Shown here: positions 58,090 to 64,000 of the stretch, in pieces
Layout of the letters: the number at the start of each line of letters is the position of its first letter
How positions within the stretch are numbered: the first letter of the stretch is position 1
NCBI GenBank assembly: GCA_963844055.1
Contig: CAWJMN010000002.1
Coordinates: 1,364,001 to 1,428,000, forward strand
Origin: CAWJMN01 sp963844055
GTDB lineage: Bacteria > Planctomycetota > Planctomycetia > Pirellulales > Pirellulaceae
Reading direction: 5' to 3'
Length of the DNA stretch: 64,000 nt
Translations under genes and position numbers: made by a program
The notes under the pieces: generated by a model
Told to the model about the DNA's origin: nothing
Database searches by the model: none
The model's input: the letters and a program-made list of their open reading frames with translations, nothing else

Positions 58090-59373
58090 ATGGAACCAGA
58101 TGCGGAATTCTTTACGCAGTTATCCGCAGACGCAGACAATCTTGAGGCAAGTCTTGTCGCACTTTTTAAGCGACACGAATTTACAATGCATTGTCACGCA
58201 ACGACTTCTAAGGAACTCGCTGCCGTTGCTAAGTCTAAAGACAAATCCGAGCAAGAATGGGGCTGTCTGGTGCGCAACCAGCTCGAAAGCCTCACGAACC
58301 AAAGCCGGGATTTAAAAAAAGAGATTCTGGAAAACCTTTCGAAGCTTTCGTCTATTCGCGATGCTGCGGTAAACCTCGAAGAATACAATCGCGACGATTT
58401 TCCTATGCTAGAGACTGCCAAATGGGGCTCAAGTAAAAGGAGCAATCGCCGAACAGTTAATGCCATATCAAGCGAGCTTATGCGCGTTGCGATATGGGCA
58501 CGACGTGAAGCAGCGAGGCGAACACTAGCAATCGCCACCCTGCGGAAAATTGCTGAGGTCGCAATTTGCTGTCAAAATGCTGCATCAAAATTTGTTTCTG
58601 ATGCCAAGAGCAAAGTTGACAGCCTAACTACGGACAACTCAAACGCCTTTCGTGCTTGGGTTGAAGCAGAGATCGAGGGCACAATTGAGTCAGCTATTTC
58701 GGCCTTCCTCAAAGCGGCTGGTGATGGCGAGGAGATTGATCTAATACTCGACAACTGCCGTGGTAATTATCGAATTGGCAAGTCTTATGCTCATACAGCA
58801 AGCGAAGCCTGTTGGTTATGGTGCGAACTGATTCGAAAAACATACCGCGATGCAAATGCAAGAATTGTCGCAAATGACGGCGGGGACTGCCTTCCGGAAC
58901 TCAAGAACTTTGTGGACTCAATTACCATTCCCGACTTGTCGATTGACATTCAACGCGAAGTACATGCAACAATTTGGGCACTCGCTCCTAATCAGCTGCC
59001 TACAATCAACGGTAGCGTCAACCAGAGCAACCCAACTGAAGCCGAGATCGCTACGCAATCAGACCATCAGTTAAGCGTAAATGATGATTTAGCGCAAGAT
59101 GAGAATCTTACTGGTGTGGACAGGTGTCTTTTGCAAACACTGTATGAACAAAAGGCGATTTCAACAGATGCCAAAATGAAACTCAAGGAAATTTGCGAGA
59201 AGGCATTTGGAAAGCACGTCGATCACGACAATTACAAGAAGCAAGCGAGAAAACTTGTTCGGCTTGGCTTTGCAAAAGCTATTGCACACAGTGATGGTGG
59301 ATACTGGCTAACACCAAAAGGAATTAAACGAGCCGAAGCAATCATCGAAGCGGCAAAGCAATCTGCCCCATAA
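58090..59373 (+). CDS. Large helical protein of unknown function (element cargo)
   Basis: A 427-residue soluble protein that is strongly helical. It has coiled-coil-like segments (KELAAVAKSKDKSEQEWGC, then KEILENLSKLSSIRDAAVNL) and a C-terminal winged-helix-like end (YKKQARKLVRLGFAKAIA, then GGYWLTPKGIKRAE). It is more AT-rich than the flanking genes, suggesting transfer. The ATG at 58090 has GAAAGG upstream. The three 11-bp tandem repeats lie directly after its stop. No family is recognised; a DNA-binding or defence role is possible but unproven. Confidence 0.65.
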   Translation: MEPDAEFFTQLSADADNLEASLVALFKRHEFTMHCHATTSKELAAVAKSKDKSEQEWGCLVRNQLESLTNQSRDLKKEILENLSKLSSIRDAAVNLEEYNRDDFPMLETAKWGSSKRSNRRTVNAISSELMRVAIWARREAARRTLAIATLRKIAEVAICCQNAASKFVSDAKSKVDSLTTDNSNAFRAWVEAEIEGTIESAISAFLKAAGDGEEIDLILDNCRGNYRIGKSYAHTASEACWLWCELIRKTYRDANARIVANDGGDCLPELKNFVDSITIPDLSIDIQREVHATIWALAPNQLPTINGSVNQSNPTEAEIATQSDHQLSVNDDLAQDENLTGVDRCLLQTLYEQKAISTDAKMKLKEICEKAFGKHVDHDNYKKQARKLVRLGFAKAIAHSDGGYWLTPKGIKRAEAIIEAAKQSAP

Positions 59374-59376
59374 TCC

Positions 59377-59409
59377 CCGGTTAACCACCGGTCGACTACC
59401 GGTCAACCA
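59377..59409. repeat. Three tandem 11-bp iteron-like repeats
   Basis: CCGGTTAACCA, CCGGTCGACTA and CCGGTCAACCA lie head to tail with no gap (59377-59387, 59388-59398, 59399-59409). The 11-bp spacing is one helical turn, as expected of protein-binding iterons at an origin or operator. They lie at the entrance to the replication cassette. Confidence 0.7.
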
Positions 59410-59434
59410 CTGAAGACTTTTCCTGCCCTGGGAT

Positions 59435-59480
59435 GATTACAGAAGTCAGTCGTGCATTGGGTGCGACTGGGAATGTAATC
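59435..59480 (+). promoter_or_regulatory. Long hairpin upstream of the first element regulator
   Basis: GATTACA (59435-59441) pairs with TGTAATC (59474-59480); inside, CAGTCGTGC (59447-59455) pairs with GTGCGACTG (59461-59469) through seven Watson-Crick pairs and two G-U wobbles, with a 5-base loop. The end is 8 bases before the AAAGGAG site of the next gene, so it could control translation or serve as a recombination or replication signal. Confidence 0.5.
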
Positions 59481-59501
59481 TCTCGGGAAAGGAGTTTGGG
59501 C

Positions 59502-59744
59502 ATGGCTCAAACGAACGAAGCAGGGGACTGCCCTGCAAGCCGCTATTTGGCCAGCAAGGCCTGCGGCGACCGCTATGGATTCTCTAAGCGGCATTGGCTG
59601 CGATTAGTGGATGCCGGCAAGGCACCACAACCGACGCGGTTTGGACGCGTAGTGCGATGGTCGCTTGCCGACCTGATGCAATGGGAAAGCACTGGCTGCC
59701 AGCCACCGTGCAAATCCACCAAGCGTAAAGGGGGTGCAAAGTGA
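59502..59744 (+). CDS. Small helix-turn-helix protein (AlpA/excisionase type)
   Basis: An 80-residue protein with the pattern ACGDRYGFSKRHWLRLVDAGKAP followed by RFGRVVRWSLADLMQWE, typical of AlpA/excisionase-like MerR-type winged helices (DUF-level family with RWxxxDLxxW). Such proteins direct excision or activate integrase genes. The ATG at 59502 has AAAGGAG seven bases upstream; the longer frame starting at 59433 would run through the hairpin. The stop overlaps the next gene's GTG by four bases. Confidence 0.78.
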   Translation: MAQTNEAGDCPASRYLASKACGDRYGFSKRHWLRLVDAGKAPQPTRFGRVVRWSLADLMQWESTGCQPPCKSTKRKGGAK

Positions 59745-59986
59745 CCACTCCCCACTACCAGCCCGCAAAGGCTGACGATCTTAAACCGCTGTTGGTTGAC
59801 AACAGCACTGCCAAACGCTTGCTAGGCGGCGTCAGCATCAAGACGCTTTACAACTGGCGAGCACAGGGCATCCTCAAGGCGGTAAACGTGCCAGGGTGCC
59901 GGTCTGTACTTTTTCGACTCAAGGACCTGGAAGCGTTTGCATCTCAATTCAGCAGCGAACAACAAGGAGACAGTTCTAATGGTTAG
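59741..59986 (+). CDS. Second small helix-turn-helix protein
   Basis: An 81-residue protein with GTG start at 59741 and DNSTAKRLLGGVSIKTLYNWR, an excisionase-type helix-turn-helix, followed by CRSVLFRLKDLEAFASQF, the wing. It is likely an excisionase or repressor. It overlaps the previous gene by 4 bases and the next by 8. Confidence 0.75.
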   Translation: MTTPHYQPAKADDLKPLLVDNSTAKRLLGGVSIKTLYNWRAQGILKAVNVPGCRSVLFRLKDLEAFASQFSSEQQGDSSNG

Positions 59987-60521
59987 TTTTCCCGACCATA
60001 ACGACAGCAAGAACGAAGCAAAGCGACGGAAGGAACTCGGCCAAGCAAGAGCAATGCTTCCCCTGCGACGTTACTGGCTGCAATGTAGCTACTCGTTACA
60101 GCTGTTGGATGCAATTGCGGCATCGCCAAACAAGGAGGCAACGACAGACGACATCGGCAACGACCTTACCGAGAAACGCTTAGAAGGAGGCAATTGGATT
60201 GGCGGGCTTGTGTCGGGCCTATCGGGACGCGGCATCATCCGTTTTGTAGTCGTTAAGGCGTCGGTACGTGCACACAGTCACCGTGGGCTGCGGCGTGTCT
60301 GGACGATTGGCGATGCCGCTAAGTTTGAGGCCGAACGGGCTTGGCTGCGGCAAGAACTAGAACGGATGGGCGACGACCCGTTAGGAGGAGCAGCAGTTGC
60401 CACTTCCCTACAACCAAAAAAACCAGACGGAACGGCGGCAACCGTCCCATCTGGCGATTCGACAACGACCCCGACACTGACATCGAGAACCGTAACAACC
60501 AACAACAAGGAAGTACTGTAA
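59979..60521 (+). CDS. Element protein of unknown function
   Basis: A 180-residue protein with a start at 59979 supported by AAGGAGA eight bases upstream. It begins MVSFPDHNDSKNEAKRRKELG and contains helix-rich sequence with GLVSGLSGRGIIRFVVVKASV in the middle, ending in a Thr/Pro-rich tail. It may be a winged-helix or accessory replication protein; no family recognised. The TAA stop overlaps the next ATG by one base (TAATG). Confidence 0.6.
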   Translation: MVSFPDHNDSKNEAKRRKELGQARAMLPLRRYWLQCSYSLQLLDAIAASPNKEATTDDIGNDLTEKRLEGGNWIGGLVSGLSGRGIIRFVVVKASVRAHSHRGLRRVWTIGDAAKFEAERAWLRQELERMGDDPLGGAAVATSLQPKKPDGTAATVPSGDSTTTPTLTSRTVTTNNKEVL

Positions 60522-61033
60522 TGAACCAGCGAAAATCCTTATCAGAAATTCTAGGTGGTGCCGCCGGCGTAAACAAGCTACGTGATGCTTGGAATACCAC
60601 CGAAGCGGCGACGGAACGTGCCCCGATCCCGACTGGCGAATATGTCGCATTGGTCGCTTCTGGTGGTGCTTCCGAAAGCAAGACCAACCAGACCCCAAGC
60701 TATCGCCTGGAGTTTCGCATTGTGGAAGGGCAGCACACAGGAGCACGCTGCTGGCATGATTGCTGGCTGACGCCTGCTGCGTTGCCTTACACGAAGAAAG
60801 ACCTTAAACCACTTGGCATCGACACAGTGGACCAGCTGTACCAACCATTGCCGGCGGGCATTGTGGTTAAGCTGCGGGTTGTGCTTCGTAAAGAGGACGA
60901 CGGAAGCGAACGAAACGCAGTAAAGTCATTTGAATTCCTGCGAATCGACAAGCCGGCACCTGATCCGTTTGCACCCGTGACCACTGACGCAACCGCAACA
61001 ACAGGTGACGCAGCTGCGGGAGTGCCATTCTAG
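60521..61033 (+). CDS. DUF669-like protein (phage replication accessory type)
   Basis: A 170-residue protein resembling DUF669, a family found with phage and plasmid replication and recombination genes, sometimes near ssDNA-binding proteins. The core is APIPTGEYVALVASGGASES, then SYRLEFRIVEGQHTGARCWHD and LKPLGIDTVDQLYQP, followed by a Thr/Ala-rich tail. The ATG at 60521 gives the DUF669 opening; the longer frame adds 60 residues that are mostly the neighbouring gene's alternative frame. The GTG of the primase overlaps its TAG. Confidence 0.72.
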   Translation: MNQRKSLSEILGGAAGVNKLRDAWNTTEAATERAPIPTGEYVALVASGGASESKTNQTPSYRLEFRIVEGQHTGARCWHDCWLTPAALPYTKKDLKPLGIDTVDQLYQPLPAGIVVKLRVVLRKEDDGSERNAVKSFEFLRIDKPAPDPFAPVTTDATATTGDAAAGVPF

Positions 61034-61986
61034 TGACTTGCCCCTATGGATACCGCATCCAAGGGGCGACCAGTGAAGCGCGGCGAGTAGTTCTAGCTAC
61101 CGCTGCGCTTATTGGTCACGCTACCTGTGATGCCAAAGCACAAAACCACCTGGAAGCGTACCTAAGCGCGTTTCAGTATGGCGACGACTTTGTAGACCAG
61201 TTGGAAACCACACGCAGCACAGCGGGCTTTAAGGGGCCTTGCTGGGCAAGTTTCGTGTGGTTCGACATCGACCGAGAGCATGACCTACCACAAGCGCTGA
61301 CAGATGCGCGGCGATTGTCCGCACAACTGACAGAGCGTTATCTATCCAGCGAGGACCAGCTGTGGATTTTCTTCAGCGGAAGCAAAGGCTTCCACCTAGG
61401 ACTTCCTACATCGGCTTGGATGCCTGCGCCTAGCGACAGTTTCAACCAAGTGGCCAAGCGATTCTGCCAACAGGCAGCAGACCGCGCCGGCATTGCGATT
61501 GACGAAGGGGTTTACGACAAGGTGCGGGCCTTTCGTGCTCCCAATTCACGACATCCCAAAACGGGGTTGCATAAACGGCCAATGACCTACGAAGAACTTC
61601 ACGGGCTATCCCTGGAGCGAATCGTTGAACTGGCTGCGCATCCCCTGCCCTGCGATCTACCTACCTGCGAAGCAACAAACGCCAACGCAATTGCCGATTG
61701 GCAGACGGCGGAAGCGACCATTGCAAGCCAAGCGGTTGATAGGGCCAAGCGGAAGGAACTGCAAGCCGTGCCGACGCTGAACCGTAGCACGCTGGAATTC
61801 ATTAAGCACGGCGCAAGTGCTGGAGATCGACATCGGCTGTTGTTTTCGGCAGCTGCCAACCTAGGGGAATTCGGCTGTCCTTTGCATCTCGCAGCAGCAC
61901 TGCTGACAGAACCAGCACGGGACAGCGGGCTAACCCCTAGCGACGTAAAGCGACAAATCGAGTGCGGACTAAACCATAAAGGATAA
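61033..61986 (+). CDS. Archaeo-eukaryotic-type primase (AEP)
   Basis: A 317-residue primase-like protein. The catalytic acids are in VWFDIDREHD (about residues 74-83) and a later His in SGSKGFHLGLP (about 115-125), with RAFRAPNSRHPKTGLHKRP beyond. The C-terminal segment SAGDRHRLLFSAAANLGEFG followed by LTPSDVKRQIECGL resembles a PriCT-type helical domain. AEPs start RNA or DNA chains at replication origins, so this would give the element its own replication start. GTG at 61033. Confidence 0.83.
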   Translation: MTCPYGYRIQGATSEARRVVLATAALIGHATCDAKAQNHLEAYLSAFQYGDDFVDQLETTRSTAGFKGPCWASFVWFDIDREHDLPQALTDARRLSAQLTERYLSSEDQLWIFFSGSKGFHLGLPTSAWMPAPSDSFNQVAKRFCQQAADRAGIAIDEGVYDKVRAFRAPNSRHPKTGLHKRPMTYEELHGLSLERIVELAAHPLPCDLPTCEATNANAIADWQTAEATIASQAVDRAKRKELQAVPTLNRSTLEFIKHGASAGDRHRLLFSAAANLGEFGCPLHLAAALLTEPARDSGLTPSDVKRQIECGLNHKG

Positions 61987-61993
61987 GAAAGAT

Positions 61994-62962
61994 ATGAGCC
62001 AAAACAAGTTTCAGACAGCAGCGGACATCTACGACGGATGGCGCGACGCAGTGCTAAGCGGCAAGGGTCCCGAGCTTTACGCCATTGGCGAGGGTGCTTT
62101 GTCACAGGTGCCCATTGGTCCCGGGCTGGTGACGTTGTTAGGTGGTGCACCTGGAGCCGGCAAAACTGCGTTTATCATGCAAGGAATGATCGACGCATTG
62201 CGTTTGAAAGAGGACCTGCGCGTTTGCGTGTGCAATGTGGAGATGGCACCAAGCGTGCTACTCGACAGGCAACTATCACGCCTAAGCGGTATCGACCTGC
62301 AAACGGTAAGGCATCGACAGTTCACCAGCGAGCACAGCGAGAGGATTCAAATTGGTCTAATCACCATCGAACAAATCGCAGAGCGACTTTGCTTCGTTCG
62401 GCCCCCGTTCAACCTGGAAAGCTGCGCACTGGCAGCGGATGCCTTCAAGGCTGACGTTTTAGTGATCGACTACCTTCAGCGAGTCGCGCCACCTGGAGAG
62501 CACGCAGATAAGCGCGGCAACGTAGATGCTGCCATGAACTACCTGCGACAGTTTGCAGAGGCCGGCATCGGCATTGTGGCTGCGTCTGCTGTGGGTAGGA
62601 CGAAAGACCGATCAGGACGAACCAGCTATGACGGCGACGGCCTAAACCTTGCGAGCTTCCGCGAAAGCAGCGAGCTAGAGTTTGGCGCAGATGATGCCTT
62701 CATCTTGGCACCCAACCCAAAAGACCAGAATCGCGTAACGCTGCGACACCTGAAAGCACGACACAGCGAGCCAAAAGACATCGAATTGAATTTCGATAGG
62801 GCGCGGCAATCGTTCACGACGCTGGAGAGCTTCGACGGTTTTTGTGCCAACGACAGACCTACCACCGACCTAACACCCGCCCACGCTGCACTTGCGGAAG
62901 CGGTAAAGGCATCTAACCAGAGCAGTGGAAGGGAGGCCGGCTACGATGAATGGCAACGCTAA
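61994..62962 (+). CDS. DnaB-like RecA-fold helicase/ATPase
   Basis: A 322-residue ATPase matching the C-terminal (helicase) domain of DnaB-type replicative helicases. It has Walker A LLGGAPGAGKTAFI (about 50-62), the DnaB-typical VCNVEMAPSVLLDRQLSRLSG, Walker B KADVLVIDYLQRV (about 153-163), and ASAVGRTKDRSG downstream. An N-terminal primase-interaction domain is lacking, consistent with working beside the separate primase just upstream (7-base gap). It has AAGGATAAG upstream. Confidence 0.85.
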   Translation: MSQNKFQTAADIYDGWRDAVLSGKGPELYAIGEGALSQVPIGPGLVTLLGGAPGAGKTAFIMQGMIDALRLKEDLRVCVCNVEMAPSVLLDRQLSRLSGIDLQTVRHRQFTSEHSERIQIGLITIEQIAERLCFVRPPFNLESCALAADAFKADVLVIDYLQRVAPPGEHADKRGNVDAAMNYLRQFAEAGIGIVAASAVGRTKDRSGRTSYDGDGLNLASFRESSELEFGADDAFILAPNPKDQNRVTLRHLKARHSEPKDIELNFDRARQSFTTLESFDGFCANDRPTTDLTPAHAALAEAVKASNQSSGREAGYDEWQR

Positions 62963-63368
62963 CCAGCTCAAAGGCTGCAAGGTACTTCCACCGCTAACAG
63001 CAGCGGCGACACCGACACCACCGAAGAAAGCAACCGGCAAGCGTAGTGCTGGAGATCGTTTTGCCACAGTCAATCTGTTTTGCGATGCGATCATTCGTGA
63101 CCTACCAAGAGCAGAGGCCTTTGCTTGGCTGCTGTTGTGGCGTGACACCAAGAAGGACGGACTGGTGCGAACGTCACAGGGGGACCTTGCCAAGCGATCA
63201 GGGACAACGCTGCGAACGATGGAACGTGCTATTCGCAAGTTGATCGAACGGCAATTGCTGGTGGTGGTGCGAAGGGGAGCGAAGAACTGCGGGGCTTCGA
63301 CCTATCGAGTAGTGGCCAAACTCCCCCGATTAGTTACCGACACCCATGTCGGTATCAACCCGACATAG
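62946..63368 (+). CDS. Winged-helix DNA-binding protein
   Basis: A 140-residue protein with a start at 62946 supported by GGGAGG upstream; it overlaps the ATPase gene by 17 bases. After a Pro/Thr-rich start, residues 35-120 contain a MarR/Rep-like winged helix: LFCDAIIRDLPRAEAFAWLLL, then TSQGDLAKRSGTTLRTMERAI and KLIERQLLVVVRR. It may be a replication initiator binding nearby repeats, or a regulator. Its last codons contain the first of two ACCGACACCCATG repeats. Confidence 0.75.
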   Translation: MNGNANQLKGCKVLPPLTAAATPTPPKKATGKRSAGDRFATVNLFCDAIIRDLPRAEAFAWLLLWRDTKKDGLVRTSQGDLAKRSGTTLRTMERAIRKLIERQLLVVVRRGAKNCGASTYRVVAKLPRLVTDTHVGINPT

Positions 63369-63458
63369 AACGTCCAAAGCTACCGACACCCATGACGGAC
63401 ATCCCATAAAGGGACCATATAGGGTGTCCCCTTTTAATGTGCTGACGCACTAAAGGGG
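63335..63458. repeat. Direct repeats and hairpins (possible origin or regulatory site)
   Basis: TACCGACACCCATG occurs at 63335-63348 and 63381-63394; the first copy continues into a palindrome CCGACA-CCCA-TGTCGG. Then GGACATCCC pairs imperfectly with AGGGTGTCC (63397-63429), and CCCCTTT-t-AATGTGC with GCAC-t-AAAGGGG forms a stem at 63428-63458. Such clustered symmetry next to a replication cassette fits an origin or a terminator plus operator. Confidence 0.5.
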
Positions 63459-63480
63459 CCACCAGAGAGAGAAGCAAGCA

Positions 63481-63717
63481 ATGCAAGCGACCATCGACGG
63501 CAAGCTATCCGCTGAACTGCGTGAACTGTGGAACTCGACAACGGCGATGCCGGCAAACGTAAAGCCACTTCCGCCGGCGGCGACAACTAAGCCAGACTTT
63601 TTTGTCAACGCAGTGGAAGTGAAGTTACCAGATGGGCGCTTGGCATTGGTGACGCGAAAGCTGGCGACAAATCAGGCTTATCTGCGATGGGTAAGCGGTT
63701 TGTTTCCTGATCGTTAG
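63481..63717 (+). CDS. Small element protein of unknown function
   Basis: A 78-residue protein beginning MQATIDGKLSAELRELWNST with a helical C-terminus (TRKLATNQAYLRWVSGLFPD). It has AGAGAGAAG upstream. It is the last small gene before the integrase; it may be a partner of recombination, but no family is recognised. Confidence 0.55.
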   Translation: MQATIDGKLSAELRELWNSTTAMPANVKPLPPAATTKPDFFVNAVEVKLPDGRLALVTRKLATNQAYLRWVSGLFPDR

Positions 63718-63827
63718 CGAGCAAGTGCTAGCGCGAATCGCCGCAAAACTTCAACGTCCTAGCTTGCTTGTTTAATGCGACTAGGCTTAACATCCGATCT
63801 ACAGCAACCAGAAACGAGGCAAATAAA

Positions 63828-64000
63828 ATGGCAAGTATCACAACCGAATCAGGCAACCGGCGGATGATCCAATTCGTTGGCAAGGATGGCAAACGCTATT
63901 CAATCCGGCTGGGAAAGTGCACCAAGAAACGAGCCGAAGCAATCAAGCTGCGTGTGGAGAACTTAGTATCTGCACAACTTTCCGCCGTGGCATTGGACGA
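63828..64000 (+). CDS. Tyrosine-recombinase integrase, N-terminus only (cut by window end)
   Basis: The window ends inside this gene. The visible 57 residues, MASITTESGNRRMIQFVGKD followed by YSIRLGKCTKKRAEAIKLRV, match the N-terminal DNA-arm-binding domain of planctomycete-type phage integrases (pattern IQFxxxDGKRxxIRLGK, then AEAIKxRVExL). The catalytic domain is not visible, so family assignment rests on this pattern alone. It carries the element's integration function. Confidence 0.8.
   Translation, partial: MASITTESGNRRMIQFVGKDGKRYSIRLGKCTKKRAEAIKLRVENLVSAQLSAVALD

Larger units (their letters stand above)
59377..64000 (+). mobile_element. Integrative element with primase-helicase replication cassette (right part beyond window)
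   Basis: From the iteron-like repeats to the window end, genes run one way with overlaps of 1-17 bases: two HTH proteins, a small protein, a DUF669-like protein, a primase, a DnaB-like ATPase, a winged-helix protein, then a gap with repeats, a small protein and an integrase. The left border is unresolved; repeats at 53704 and 56735 may mark older boundaries. The right border is not in the window. The element lacks visible capsid or conjugation genes in this part. Confidence 0.75.

Overview
This window looks like part of a planctomycete chromosome, most likely from the Pirellulaceae (Rhodopirellula/Blastopirellula-like). That placement is inferred from gene families, because no rRNA gene is present. 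The supporting features are a DUF1559 pseudopilin, two DUF1598 proteins, an FSLATLLLF membrane motif, a 1066-residue TolC-like lipoprotein, and an intergenic repeat that reads FRDFRAFRG. The backbone has moderately high GC and is mostly housekeeping genes in short operons or single units.

Positions 1-8.4 kb hold an efflux operon tail (end of an upstream gene, then the TolC-like protein), prmC, a TrhO-RluA fusion for tRNA modification and pseudouridylation, a secreted protein and a Sel1-repeat protein. From 8.6 to 12 kb there is a pair of secreted paralogs, a repeat-rich scar with a leftover gene end, and a receiver/ATPase protein whose phospho-acceptor Asp is missing. From 12 to 24 kb come a glycosyltransferase, an uncharacterised protein, a GNAT protein, a sugar epimerase-like protein, an AcpH-like protein, purQ, a PurS-like/PurL fusion, prephenate dehydrogenase and an EamA transporter. 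From 24 to 36.7 kb there is a membrane pyrophosphatase with a large insertion, metK with a structured leader, carB, and a PadR/HAAS-STN pair behind a clear promoter-operator.

From 36.7 to 40.1 kb two DUF1598 genes lie in tandem and share about 1.2 kb of apparently identical DNA. From 40.5 to 53.7 kb follow a GT9 heptosyltransferase-like gene, a 2OG-Fe(II) oxygenase, an S4 protein, ligA, uvrA, a nucleoside-type MFS transporter, a DUF1559 gene divergent from mntR, and a serine beta-lactamase-family protein.

From 53.7 to 57.8 kb is an accessory patch. It has at least three related scars with short direct repeats (the first begins at the 3' end of the beta-lactamase-like gene), two small ORFs sharing a C-terminus, two zinc-ribbon paralogs (one frameshifted) and a frameshifted leucine-rich-repeat gene. 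From about 57.9 kb to the right edge is what looks like an integrative element: a structured leader, a cargo gene of unknown function, three tandem 11-bp repeats, a long hairpin, two small DNA-binding proteins, then a tightly coupled replication cassette (DUF669-like protein, archaeo-eukaryotic-type primase, DnaB-like ATPase, winged-helix protein), and the start of a tyrosine-recombinase integrase cut off by the window end. The best candidate for a little-described system is this primase-helicase integrative element together with the scarred hotspot beside it.
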